A DNA stretch of 64,000 nucleotides, taken from assembly GCA_934045905.1 (NCBI GenBank), contig OW203768.1, positions 24,457,060 to 24,521,059 of the forward strand, in the 5' to 3' direction. The translations under genes were made by a program, and so were the position numbers. A model generated the notes under the pieces. That model did no database searches. It saw only the letters and a program-made list of their open reading frames with translations, and was not told where the DNA came from. This document shows, in pieces, positions 11,293 through 22,005 of this stretch (position 1 is its first letter; each line of letters starts with the position of its first letter). This DNA is from Leuctra nigra. Taxonomy: Eukaryota; Arthropoda; Insecta; Plecoptera; Leuctridae.

Positions 11293-11613
11293 GTGACGAT
11301 CTGAACTTCATCTCTGAGCCCCCAGGAGACATATTTGTGTTACCTGGACAGACTGTGACACGTTTATATCGCCTGATCGAGCCCACAAAGTACGCCCTGA
11401 GTGAATGCAGCTTCGCCATCCCAGACTGGACGTATGTAAACGACAAAACAAGAATTGACAAGTACGCGTATTTCGGGGCTGGTTTGGAGCACGGAGAATG
11501 TGGCATTCAGCTGTTCAACGTGCCTGGAGATTTAACTGGCTGGAGTGGCGTATCATTTTGGACTGACTCTCCACAAGTCCATGTTCAGACCGACGAGGCA
11601 TTCATAGTTGCAG
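11293..11613 (+). CDS. Fas3-like Ig2 exon, copy B
   Basis: 321 nt, phase 1-1, acceptor TTCTTTCAG, donor GCAG|GTAATG. The protein is identical to copy A apart from one residue (LTG for LTV). Same unusual cysteine pattern: only SEC and GEC, with the canonical Ig disulfide positions replaced by Tyr and Phe. Confidence 0.85.
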
Positions 11614-11854
11614 GTAATGTAGAAGCATTTGTATGAAAACCATTCAAAATTGCCCCAAGACTTCCACCTTCACTGTGGTGGCATCTTTGCCTATGATCCA
11701 CTATGGCTAGGCCATCAAGCTGAGTAAGAGCTTTCTATGCTGGAGTGGCCAGGATTATCACAGAGCTTTGAAAGTTTATCGAGAAAATGTTAAAAATAAA
11801 CCTTGTTTCTTACAGGGAATCTCCTTAAGAAACGAGCAAAGTTAACAAATTTAA

Positions 11855-12468
11855 TTAAGCGAGCGAAGCAAGCATCTCCTTTTGGCACGGACCTTTTTTT
11901 TTTTTTTTTTTTTTGTAACTTTTTTGTTGGGTGAGGATATACAGGTCAGAGTTTTTCTTTGATCGAGCTGAAATTTTGCACACATGTAGAGACAACCTTT
12001 TCTGTTTGCAGACCCAAATTTTTTTGAAATTCATTCATTGGTTAAAATTAAAATAAATATCTCCTGATAGGCTGAAAAATGAAAACGGTCTTCGATAATT
12101 CTGATCAAACTCATATTTTGTGCATGATCATTAAGACCAATATTGTCTCTTATTTTACAAAATTTCATCCCAATCAGTTAAGAACGTATGAACGTATTGA
12201 CATTTTTAATATCTGTCAGTAATGAAGTATCGAAATGAATGTTTTCCAGTGCCAATTGAATTGATTCTGATTTGCTTTATGAACCAGGTGCTTAGATGCT
12301 ATTTTAAAGTTTAGATGAAAAGCATATTATTATACTTTTATGTTGATATTATATTTCAATTCAATATGGATGTATATGTTTTCTGTGCGTTGTGTACGCA
12401 TTTCCGGTTCGAGAATTTGCACGTACCCGTGCTCGCTCATCAACGCGTTACACTGAGCGTTTTCCTAG
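11855..12468 (+). mobile_element. Helitron-like element with precise empty site
   Basis: TTAAGCGAGCGAAGCAAGCA ... CACTGAGCGTTTTCCTAG. Copy A holds the unoccupied site at 4091/4092: ACAAATTTAA|TATTTTAATTG. The element sits exactly between A and T with no duplicated target bases and ends CTAG, all Helitron hallmarks. 614 bp, non-coding. Confidence 0.85.
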
Positions 12469-12633
12469 TATTTTAATTGATGAAACGATTCAATTTTACC
12501 TACAAGACAATCAGGCCCCGGTCAACTACGGACACGGTCCAACCAATAAAGATCGAAGGTTGACACAATGATTCTTCTGTCAGACGTGCTTGAAGGACAA
12601 TACCTGGTGATTCAATTGAGTGTTATACAACGA

Positions 12634-13493
12634 CTAAGAAATCGCTCTGTGTAACGCGTTGATGAGCGAGCACGGATACGCGCAGCACTTCGAACCGAAA
12701 TTCTATCGAAAATTTCTTTAGAAACTAATTCTTGAATTTCGACATAGAATTGTTTACAAATCTCCAAAAATTGCTCAAATATTGGTCCCAATAACCATGT
12801 TTTAAGTTGAAACTGCTCTTTGTTAATTTTCAAAAAACACAGGATCTCGTTCTAAAAATATACATGAGACCACCACTCAAATTAGTAGTGTGTGTACACA
12901 ATATCAGATCGACTGTTGAACGGTCATGTTCAGTTTCATATGCGTTTGAAAATTTCTTCTCCAACTACCTTGGAACTGAGGAATAGAGTTGCCGTGATCA
13001 TATTAAATTTTCGAGAAGTTTGACAGCCAGCACGCAAAATGTCCGTGAAATGTCAAACACAGATAGGTCTGAAAATTGTCACAAATACAGATAATGTTGG
13101 CCCCAATGACCATGCAAAGTTTTGTGTTGATCGGTCAAACGGTTCTAGTTTAAATAAAAAAAAAATCACTGGAAATATTATTTTAAATTTTAACCAATGG
13201 GAGGATTTGGCTGAAACTTTGTAAGATTGGGGACAATGTTTGTCCTCATGAACTGTCAAAATGTCAAATTGATCGGAACAGCCAATCGAAAGATATTTTT
13301 TAAAAATTTGAACCAATCACAGGATCCCGTTCAAAAATGACCCCAGGGACCGCATAGATTTTGTTAGAATGTGTGCAAAATTTCAAATCGATTGGTTGAG
13401 CGGATTGACCTGGGCATAGACCAAAAAAAATACAAACAAAAAATCACAAGAAAGTGCCATAAGAGTACCGTGGTGACGCTCGCTACGCTACGC
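12634..13493 (-). mobile_element. Helitron-like element, long subfamily, reverse
   Basis: Reverse-strand copy: the 3' end reads CTAAGAAATCGCTCTGTG on the + strand, then the AACGCGTT hairpin; the 5' end is GTGACGCTCGCTACGCTACG. Body motifs such as GACCATGCAAAGTTTTG are shared with other copies. A shortened counterpart exists in copy A (4243-4586). Confidence 0.7.
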
Positions 13494-13629
13494 GTCTGCT
13501 CTCATATTGCTTTACTTATTATTGGATCCGCTATATAGTCGAAGCATTGAAAGATATTTAACATTCAATGCTTTATTCCAGACATGAAAATAGTTCGCTG
13601 AGATTGAAGAGAAATATTCTGTCTTTCAG

Positions 13630-13953
13630 TTCCTCCAGACGACGCTACATTGACTACCAGAGTGACAGAAGATGGAGAAGGAATCATGTTGACTGCTACA
13701 TGCACAGCCACCAGCATCCCTGTAGCCAAGATCACGTGGTTGCTGGACAATGACGTAATCAGGAATGACCAACACGACGACACTCAGCTCAGCAGTGATT
13801 GGAAGTTCAATAAGGACCCGAAGTCGATCGCTCAGACCATCACCAGGCGGGTGACTTCGGCTGACGAAGCCAAGCTGCTGGTCTGCAGCGTTCAACACTT
13901 GGCGATCCCAGGCCCGGGGGTCAAGAGTCTGACCAGTGTCATCAAAATTATTC
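13630..13953 (+). CDS. Fas3-like Ig3 exon, copy B
   Basis: 324 nt, phase 1-1, acceptor GTCTTTCAG, donor ATTC|GTGAGT. Classical Ig domain with Cys (TATC), Trp (ITWLL) and Cys (LLVC) in order, nearly identical to copy A. Intact frame. Confidence 0.85.
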
Positions 13954-14320
13954 GTGAGTAATCGGAAATTAGTTGATAATAATATTCTTTTTTATTAATA
14001 TGTATAGTATTGACATCGGTAAGTCAATTTGATACACGGTGTTAAACACGGTGGAGCAAAATAGGTACAATGTGCGAGACAACGCTGTGATAAAAGTAAA
14101 AAACTTCACATATTATTACCTATATAGAATATACAATTGAATATTATGTGACAGCTTCAAAAACATTGCCTTTATTATATTTTATTCTACATTTTATTCT
14201 ATTGCGAAAATAGAATATCGCTCGCTCTATTTTCACCACCAATTTACACAACTGGTGAAAAAGTATTCGTGCCATTTTCACCACCAGATAAAAATAGTTG
14301 CGTCCATTTTTTTAATTTAG

Positions 14321-14428
14321 ACGGTCAAGACGGCAACAAGGATGCAGGTGGCAATGGTGACGCCGAACACAGAGACGTCACTGAAACTGCAGGCGTCACC
14401 ATCCACGACGCCACCGCGACGCAGACAG
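14321..14428 (+). CDS. Fas3-like juxtamembrane linker exon, copy B
   Basis: 108 nt, phase 1-1, acceptor TTTAATTTAG, donor ACAG|GTGAAT. 36 acidic residues (DGNKDAGGNGDAEHRDVTE). It can splice to the membrane-span exon at 19102 in frame (G|AC = Asp). Confidence 0.75.
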
Positions 14429-14481
14429 GTGAATTAGGTATTTAATTTAGTCTATCCTATTATGTATTGGAGAATTAATTA

Positions 14482-15096
14482 TTGAGCGAGCGAAGCAAGC
14501 GTCTCCTTTTGGATCTTTTGGCACGGACCACTTTTCTTTTTTTTTACTTTTGGCTGTTAACTCGAGCAATAGAAGTCGCACCGTTTCACCGATCGATCTG
14601 AAATTTTTCACACATTTAGAGACAACCTTTTTTGTTTGCTGACTCTATTTTTTTTGAAATCCATTCATTGGTTAAAATTTAAATAAATATCTCCCGATAG
14701 GCTAAAAAATGAAAACGGTATTCGATAATTCTGATTAAACTCATATTTTGCATGATCATTAAGACCAACATTGTCTCTTATTTTACAAAATTTCATCTCA
14801 ATAAGATAAGAACGTATGAACTTATTGACATTTTTAATATCTGTCAGTAATGAAGTATTGAAATGAATGTTTTCCAGTGCCACTTGAATTGAATCTGATT
14901 TGCTGTATTTGTACCAGGGTGCTTAGATGCTTTTTTCAAGTTTCGATGAAAAGCATACTTTTATGTTGATTGAGTGATCATATTTCAATTCAATATGGAT
15001 GTATATGTTTTCTGTGCGTTGCATACGCATTTCCGGTTCGAGAATTTGTACGTACCCGTGCTCGCTCAACAACGCGTTACACTGAGCGTTTTCCTA
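14482..15096 (+). mobile_element. Helitron-like element, copy B counterpart of 5582-6201
   Basis: Same ends and flanks (GAATTAATTA before, TTTATTTAGCGTGACGT after) as the copy A element. Inherited with the segmental duplication. Confidence 0.75.
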
Positions 15097-15172
15097 TTTA
15101 TTTAGCGTGACGTCAGCTATGCACAGCCTCTAACGGGACAAAAATAAACAGATATCGAAGCCAAACATCCAA

Positions 15173-15193
15173 TCCTTGGCTGTTACAGCCAAG
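15173..15193. repeat. Perfect short palindrome
   Basis: CCTTGGCTGT-T-ACAGCCAAGG is a 10-bp perfect inverted repeat around one base, just beyond the duplication edge. It is followed by AAGGCGTAAGGCGTGAGGCG simple repeats (15194-15260) that replace the 3' end of the next Helitron-like element. Function unknown. Confidence 0.6.
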
Positions 15194-15717
15194 GAAAGGT
15201 AAGGCGTAAGGCGTAAGGCGTGAGGCGAGCACGAGGCGAGGCGAGCACGGCGTGAGGCGAGCGTTGATGAGCGAGCACGGGTACGTACAAATTCTCGAAC
15301 CGGAAATGCGTACACAACGCACAGCAAACATATACATCCATATTGAATTGAAATATGATCCACTCAATCAACATAAATGTATAATAATATGCTTTTCATC
15401 GAAACTTGAAAATAGAATCGAGACAGCTATTAAAAATGTCAATAAGTTCATACGTTCTTAACTGATTGAGATGAAATTTTGTAAAATAAGAAACAATGTT
15501 GGTCTTAAAGACCATGCAAAATATGAGTTTGATCAGATTTATCGAAGACCATTTTCATTTTTCAACCAATCAGGAGATGTTTATTTAAATTTTAACCAAT
15601 GAATGGATTTCAAAAAAATGTGGGTTGCAAACAGAAAAGGTTGCCTCTACATAAGTGAAATATTTCAGATCAATCGGTGAAACGGTGCGACTTCTATTGC
15701 TCGAGCTAACCCTCTCG

Positions 15718-16597
15718 CGGGCGGCGAGAATACAATTGCAAGTCGGTAGTTTATATGCTGGTTTTACTTGTTGGTCTACGTGACGTCTATTGTTCTATCT
15801 CTGACTCTCTCATTGTACACAACATTACATGATATTGACCTGCCTTAACATTCATCAACCTTTTGGTTACTCAAGTTTACAGTTGTTTCATGAGTTTCTT
15901 TACATTTATTGATTGTTTACCAATCTTCTAAATTTCAAACTATTACAGTTTCTTGACTGTACAATGGTTATTGCGTTGTTTTTTCTTACTGTTTCACACA
16001 TTTTCTTACATTCAATAAGCAAATGATAGATAGACAGATAGATAGATAAATATAGCATTCTAGCAGGCTAACTGGAGTTTACGATTCTCATCCGCAGCAT
16101 GGCAGTAATACATTGATTATTGCTAAATTATTTGTAGGTATTTGTGAATGTAATAGGACCTACCTTCAGAAGAATTAATTCACTTTTGCTCAACTCCATC
16201 GCAGGTGCGAAATATGTGCATTTCATAATGGAGCGAGTTGGGCGTTGACGTCACCATAGGATTTACGGGTTAAATCAAACTTGCCGCGTCAACAAACGAG
16301 CTGAAACCAGTACCCATAATGCTCAAGCTCAAGAGGTCAGATTTTCTGATCCAACATGGATGCCTGTATTTCCATTCATTCGACTAAATTCGACTCAAGG
16401 TCACGCCCAGGTGCTTACGTCACAATGTTAAAAGGATAGGGAAACTGGGCGACCTGATCCAAATACGGTATGCACCCTCCATTTCTTCAATGTGCATGAC
16501 GTCACTTATGGATGACGTCACACATGGCTCGATTCATATTGGCTAATTTTTGACCCCATTTAAACTACCGACTTGCAATTGTATTCTCGCTTCCCGG
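15718..16597. repeat. Subterminal 28-bp perfect inverted repeat within the piggyBac-like element
   Basis: GAGAATACAATTGCAAGTCG at 15726-15753 recurs inverted at 16561-16588, continued outward by CGGG-NN-GC on both sides. Either the element has a long internal copy of its own end or a shorter relative (~0.88 kb) is embedded. The 16199-16560 stretch between has no gene. Confidence 0.65.
16025..16048. repeat. (GATA)n microsatellite
   Basis: Short GATA/GACA run inside the piggyBac-like element. Confidence 0.8.
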
Positions 16598-16678
16598 GTC
16601 TTTGATGTGGCGCTCTCTATGTGCATATTACACAACTTCAAAAAAAATGTATGGTCGGTGAAATTGATCTCTAGACCA

Positions 16679-17060
16679 TTTATTCATTTCATTTATTTTT
16701 CATTTATTTATTGAATTGTCAGTTACAATGTACATTGTTTTAACAATTAGTTATAAGTAGGTAGTTATAATAAAACACACTCTCTCGTCCTTCAAATCCA
16801 TTAATTAATTACAAGAGAAATTTAACATATAAGAAATAGATTGCATATTACGTACATTTAACAGTAGTTTACATCTCTAGTCTAACTTATATTATTTCTA
16901 CTTTTACTCGCCCATATACTCTTGTACACTATATAACGATTTTTCTATAAGATAATCTTTAAGGCTATTATAAAATATACTTGTATCCTTCATCTCTTTA
17001 ATATTTTTGGGAAGTTTGTTGAAAAGACTTATTGCAGCTGTACTGTACTAGCTGTACTGC
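16679..17060 (-). pseudogene. 3' tail of a non-LTR retrotransposon, 5' truncated
   Basis: Reading the - strand, 17039-16904 encodes LFNKLPKNIKEM...LKDYLIEKSLYSVQEYM and a stop. This is the hallmark C-terminus of insect jockey/CR1-type reverse-transcriptase ORFs. A ~200-nt UTR follows, ending in AATAAATGAAA-type repeats. Truncated at its 5' end and inserted within the piggyBac-like element. Confidence 0.7.
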
Positions 17061-19101
17061 TGTACATCAAGAAAGCCGTGGCAAATAGCGGATGACACAC
17101 GGTACGCCAAATTTCGTCAAAAAATCGATTTATATCTCAATATCTATATGTTAATTTGGATTTATAACCTAAAGGGTAAATGTTTTATGTAAGGTATCAT
17201 GTAAGTAATATTAGATAAATATTTGATGAACATTTGACCGCTGGATTTTTTTTATTACATAATCATTTACAAACGGGAAGTCATCTTCCCACTGCCCAAC
17301 CTAATGGTCTCACTTATTCGAAAATGATAGGTTATGTTTTAGATAATTACGGATATTTTCTTTCTTTAACCATAAATTATGTATTAAAGTATGTAGGTCT
17401 AACAAAAATCAAAATCTCGATTCAAAAATATATCATATTCCAAAAAAAAATGTTTTTACAACGCATTTTCTTCTTATATGGGCGGTACAGTTTGTTCAAA
17501 TCTTCTTTACAATGACTATGGTGGTGAAGATGGCAACGAAAATGATGCACTACGCTAGCACCAACACAACAAAATGAAATCAGCTAGAACTTAAGGTAGA
17601 ACCACCATAACCTCAATGTTTCCGATTTACTTGAAATTTTGGTGACTTATTGATAATCATGCAATACACAATCCATGAAAAAATGAAAAACTTCTCGTGT
17701 CCAGTTTCTGAGATAAATTGATTTGTCTCTCCCATGTTATCTTATGGCGGAAAAAGAAAAACGTGTCATTTTTAAGGTAAAATGAAGATCTATTTTTTTC
17801 GTCTCGATAGATTTGAGCAAAAAACTTTTTTATGGTAGGCATATGGACATACTATCAGGAAAAAAATTGAAAACTATACCAACGTGTGCTATTTTAAAAG
17901 TTATATACCAAATTCGAAATGATTTTCCTATACCTCCCATGTTAAAGTTATGTTCATCCTCTGATAACATAAAATTGAAAACTCATTGTTGGACTGGAGT
18001 TGCAAACTACCGGAAATTAAATGAGTCTGTTGTACTTAAATATAGTTGAAATGTAGGGAAACGTTTTTTGAACTTGTAATTTCAAGAATAATTTTTTTTT
18101 TGTATATGTCGATCGATTGCTCTACCTTAAGTAGCACATTCAAGTTAGCTGATTTACTTTGGAGATTTTAGGTTGGCAACAGGTGGAAGGTCTGAATGGT
18201 GCTGCTTAGTTACACCCTAACGGCGTTGTAAGCGTAAATTGAACAGCCTATAGGAAGTATTTATCCCACCAAATTTTTTAAGTGAAAATTAAAAAAAAAA
18301 AAAAGCCCAACATGCTTTAAATGTTATCTAATTCACTAATTCGCTGTTGTCACTGGTTTCCATAAGCTCAAATAATTTGCCCGGGAAAGGGTTAACAGCC
18401 AAAAGTAAAAAAAGAGAGGTCCGTGTCAAAAGATTCAAAAGGAGACGCTCGCTTCGCTCGCTCAATTGTTCCTGGTATCATTGGTCGATAGGCAAACAAT
18501 GTTGAGGTTCTCTTCTGTAATAATAGGTCAAGGCCGACCACTTACACTATCCTCATCAACCCAAATTATAGTTGCAGAACAATCCACTTTAGGAGGGACC
18601 AAATATGCAAAGAAAAAGTAGGCAAGCTGGACTAAATTATCGAGATATCACTTTAAAGTTACAGCTTTTCTACCAAACCATAGATAAAGACGTGCTGATA
18701 TTTTCAAAAGTGAAAATGTGAGAGTGACCATTCGATTTCTTTGAAAAACTACTTTATCGTATATTAGTTACAATATTACCTCTTCTTATATTTTGAAATG
18801 TGTATACGTTCCTGGATGATTTACTGAGCTATGAGGTTTTACTGCATTATTTCGATGTTTTCCTCATAAAAAGTGCAGTTTTCCATCTAAAATTGTGTTT
18901 GCCATGGTGAAACCGTATTCTAGAAATTCGTAAATTTATTTTTAAATTTGTGGACATTTTAAGAAGACCTTGAACACGACTCTAAGGCAGTAAAAAATTA
19001 AAATCTTTTGGAAATACACATCCTTTTTTAAGACAGCCAATTCTATTCCATATCCATGCGCCATTCTACTGGACGTTCAGAGTGATTCTCTTCTTTCATA
19101 G

Positions 19102-19227
19102 ACATGGATTCAAGCGACACTAACGGCGACAAAACTTATGTTCCCATCCTTATTGCAATCGGCGTTGTCTTGCTGTTCATCATTGCTGCGGGAGTCGGAT
19201 ACATCATCTACAGGGCTCGACAGTCAA
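19102..19227 (+). CDS. Fas3-like transmembrane exon
   Basis: 126 nt, phase 1-1, acceptor TTCTTTCATAG, donor GTCAA|GTAAGA. It encodes a short hydrophilic run (DMDSSDTNGDKT), then the membrane span VPILIAIGVVLLFIIAAGVG followed by YIIYRARQ, with basic residues on the cytoplasmic side as expected for a type I protein. Accepts either linker exon. Confidence 0.82.
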
Positions 19228-19253
19228 GTAAGATCACTAGATAACAAAATATA

Positions 19254-19447
19254 GAGCCCAATTTACATAGCAATTTCTTGTTCGACTTCTGTGCCACACT
19301 TCTTGATGGAAATTAGAACATGTTCTTATAAAAGTTGAGCTCAAGTTCTGTGACAAGAAGTTGCATTATAGGTAGACACAAAATTGTATGAAATGAGAAT
19401 GTGACACGGAAGTTGTTCAAAAAAATTGTACCGTGTAAATTGGGCTT
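19254..19447. mobile_element. ~190-bp MITE with AGCCCAATTTACAC ends
   Basis: Terminal inverted repeats read AGCCCAATTTACA...CAATTTCTTGTTC and GAAC..AAATTGTACCGTGTAAATTGGGCT. Another member is at 38401-38578. Non-coding palindromic element in the intron after the membrane-span exon. Confidence 0.7.
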
Positions 19448-19534
19448 AAATTTCATGAAAATATGTAACCGACATTTTCTTTTGCATAAGAAAATCAGAA
19501 CTGAACTGATATTATAGGTATCAGTAAAAATAAC

Positions 19535-19832
19535 CAAGCAAAATTTGGTGATGATCGGTCAAACGATTCCAGTTTTATTGGCACACAGAGTTAAGTTTCT
19601 TTCATATTGCCAAGCTAAGTACAAACTACAAATAAAGTCTCCGATGAAACAAATAGCCTGATTTTAATGGAAATACTCGTATAAGCACATTGCACTGGAA
19701 GTAATGAATCTTTTGTAAAAAATAACCCAGATCAGTTACTTCGTTTAAAACGTATTGCAAAAAACACAGATGAACAAAAAAAACAGAGATTCGAGCCATG
19801 TTTCAAATGGAGACGCTCGCTCCGCTCGTTAA
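19535..19832 (-). mobile_element. Helitron-like element, 5' fragment
   Basis: Ends on the + strand with GAGACGCTCGCTCCGCTCGTTAA, the reverse of the family 5' end. The body (GATGATCGGTCAAACGATTCC) resembles 6895-6990. The 3' hairpin is missing. Confidence 0.55.
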
Positions 19833-20335
19833 ATAGGGTCATGAGGCATGTTGAAGGATTTGTTACCGAAGGACAAGGGTAGGATGTAAGTGTGTGGGGG
19901 GGGGGGGGGGTGTAAGTTTGTTTGTTTGTTTCCCAATCGCAACATTCATAAATATGATTTTTATTTAAAAAAGAGAATTTTAAGTTAGTAAATTGGACAA
20001 ACATAAGTCATTTCATGAGTAATCCAAATAATATTTTTGCTTATTTTTCTACTGTGGAGATCTAATAAATGACAAAATATGTGATATGGACCGCCGAGAC
20101 AGTTCAACCAGTCGTTGAAATTTCAAAGCCGTTCATCACAATGATTTAGGGAACATTTGTGTCAAATTTAAATAGAGACAACATTGATAAAAATCAACAA
20201 TATTAGGTGGCACATGATAGAGCGATGCAAGAAAAGTTTCAGTTGTTACATTACTTTTCGGTCCGGCATTCATTATTCAAGGATGGAGAGCTGTTGTTAC
20301 GTGATTAATGAACTCTCACGTATTTGTTTTCGCAG

Positions 20336-20425
20336 CACCGAAGACAGAGTTGGTGGTGCACTTTGGAAACGGCTGCGTGGAAATTACAACAACTGTTCGT
20401 CAGACTCCAGAACAAACATCAACAG
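20336..20425 (+). CDS. Fas3-like cytoplasmic exon 1
   Basis: 90 nt, phase 1-1, acceptor TTTTCGCAG. It encodes PKTELVVHFGNGCVEITTTV and RQTPEQTST. The donor is AACAG|GCGAGT, a GC donor; no GT donor in frame fits. The frame, phase and following exon support it, but a transcript is needed. Confidence 0.65.
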
Positions 20426-20805
20426 GCGAGTATACTTCAAACAGTTATGAAAAAAAAAATTGAATGCTGGACATGAAGAACCAAACATTTTTTTCATAAA
20501 TTGCCAAAAACTATTTCGGGGCTGAGAGCCGAGGTGCTTTCTGCTGCAGAGCCCTAACTTAATGCAGCTTAGTTTCTCTTGGGGTGACAAAAATCCGTAA
20601 AGTATGAACATGTTGAATTAAATGTACTGCTCAATTTTTTGAGACAGTGTGGTCTATCTCTCAATAAGCATTGCTAATGGAAAAGGCAAATCAAAATAGT
20701 TTCCGCCGTCTTTAACCTCACAACATTGGTTGTGACGTCAGAGGGCGTGTCAATTGAATTGCTCCTCGGCAACTGTTTTCATCTCTATTCTACAACTTGT
20801 TTTAG

Positions 20806-20919
20806 CTTCTGGAAGTTCTGGACAAGTTGGAGCTGATAGATGCTTGGAGATCAAACCGTCAACTGATGACATTTACGTGATTGGTCCCGATGAACCACCT
20901 GATTACACTGATGAGAAAT
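20806..20919 (+). CDS. Fas3-like cytoplasmic exon 2 with PPxY motif
   Basis: 114 nt, phase 1-1, acceptor TTGTTTTAG, donor AAAT|GTGAGC. It encodes ASGSSGQVGADRCLEIKPST, then DDIYVIGPDEPPDYTDEK. PPDY fits the PPxY consensus for WW-domain partners, and two tyrosines lie in an acidic context. If the donor is skipped, the frame runs on 23 codons to a stop at ~20985. Confidence 0.68.
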
Positions 20920-21179
20920 GTGAGCCGATTGAATTTACTTGTTACTTACGTCAATTTGTCTTAATCTCTGAATCTGCCCAATGCTGATTGAACATTGCGT
21001 TGGCAATAGTTTCACTATCAGTATCTTTATTTGTGTTTGTATTATACAAAAGTGCGACATTCAAGGTTGAAATCAGGGAAATCTTCCATGTATCTATTAA
21101 TCCAAGTATATTCATACAGTCTGAATGTACAGAAGGAGAAAAATGAAAATAATATCACGTGTACGTATTTTGTTTTCAG

Positions 21180-21214
21180 ACAAAGAGAGCAGCAAGTACG
21201 TACGATTTCACTGA
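21180..21214 (+). CDS. Fas3-like last coding exon
   Basis: After the acceptor TTTTGTTTTCAG, the phase-1 frame gives YKESSKYVRFH and the stop TGA at 21212-21214. The rest to about 22000 would be 3' UTR: A+T-rich, with AATAAA at 21972-21977. Confidence 0.6.
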
Positions 21215-21971
21215 AATGCAACAGACTGGACAAATCAAGTTTAAGAAGAGTAGAAGATCATATATAATATATTTTATGTGACATATTTCCGGATAATTTT
21301 GGGTGTTTGTGATTGTGAATGTTTGTGTTAACCTGTTTGATCACGTCAACAGAAAATTGGCAGTCTAGTATTGATTGTTTTCTCGCTGTTTTACACAGAT
21401 AAAGTTTTAATTTTTGAGAAAGCATCTATTTATAATGAATTACTGATCTCTTTGATTTTTTCCTTGTGTAAAAATGTTGAGTTGTCAGCTAATTCATTTC
21501 AGAAAATACTTTGAGTATTTCTTCAGTGCTTGTTACGATTGAAAACGATAACTATAGAGACGCTGAAATCTAGCTTGAATCACCCTCTTAGCGTTTAGCG
21601 AGCAAAATGTTAACCTCATTGCTTGATTGGCTGAAAAAAATTGATAGAAAGGGACGAGGGATGATATTCTGGCATGTTAAAAATATTAAAAAGAAAACAT
21701 ATAATAATGGCGTATTCAATCCTTTCTACAATAGTCCGTGGTTGTAATAGTTTGGATAAAATGTGAATTGTTTTTGTTTTGGATGTTTGCAGTGTGAAGT
21801 GGTTTTAATAATTGACCTCTAAGGGAAGGGTGTTGAATATGTTATTTAATTTTGTTCCTTTTTCCTTATTAAAATGTAATTGTTTTAATCAATCACAATT
21901 GTTGTAATTGTGTAATTGTTTTCCTTGCCACATAAAATGTAAAATTTGCATTGCAAGTTGTATACATAAAC

Positions 21972-21977
21972 AATAAA
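21972..21977 (+). terminator. Candidate polyadenylation signal of the Fas3-like gene
   Basis: AATAAA 758 bases past the stop codon. No closer canonical signal was seen in the 3' UTR. Weak evidence by itself. Confidence 0.35.
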
Positions 21978-22005
21978 TAATCCATAAACTGGATATTTGC
22001 TTCAG

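Larger units (their letters stand above)
6631..15113 (+). repeat. Segmental duplication, copy B
   Basis: Direct repeat of 1356-6218 with the same edges. The extra length comes from Helitron-like insertions at 6670-8613, 10271-11179 and 11855-12468 plus additional truncated Ig1 units at 9078-9530. It also starts with the exon 1 donor remnant (6631-6656) but has no signal-peptide exon of its own, so its exons must be spliced from exon 1 upstream. Confidence 0.9.
15710..18391. mobile_element. piggyBac-like non-autonomous element, TTAA target
   Basis: 2682 bp flanked by CTAA (15706-15709, a one-base change from TTAA) and TTAA (18392-18395). The ends form an imperfect 13-bp inverted repeat: CCCTCTCGCGGGC on the left and GCCCGGGAAAGGG on the right. 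A CCC end and a TTAA target are piggyBac features. No transposase is readable; short open frames inside (for example 17234-17515) match nothing I recognise. It carries a non-LTR insertion. Confidence 0.7.
15261..18465 (-). mobile_element. Helitron-like element split by a piggyBac-like insertion
   Basis: The two halves are 15261-15709 and 18392-18465. They rejoin at GCTCGAG-TTAAC-AGCC, matching the uninterrupted family sequence seen at 14550. The 5' end is intact (GACGCTCGCTTCGCTCGCTC on the + strand). The 3' hairpin/CTAG end is lost to GGCGTAAGGCGT repeats. Confidence 0.8.
1139..21214 (+). other. Gene locus: fasciclin-3-like Ig-superfamily transmembrane protein with duplicated ectodomain cassette
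   Basis: Thirteen coding exons are recognised by open phase-1 frames bounded by good acceptors and GT (once GC) donors: signal peptide, Ig1-Ig2-Ig3-linker, a second Ig1-Ig2-Ig3-linker, transmembrane, two tail exons and a short last exon. One cassette gives 1500 nt (499 aa); both give 2577 nt (858 aa); both lengths are multiples of three. The motifs YFGAGLEHGECGI and YHGSGLATGDCGV resemble the fasciclin-3 motif YFGAGL..GQCGV, hence a homophilic cell-adhesion role at the cell surface by analogy. The Fas3 assignment is from memory; another Fas3/Beat-type Ig protein is possible. Introns are filled with Helitron-like elements. Confidence 0.75.
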
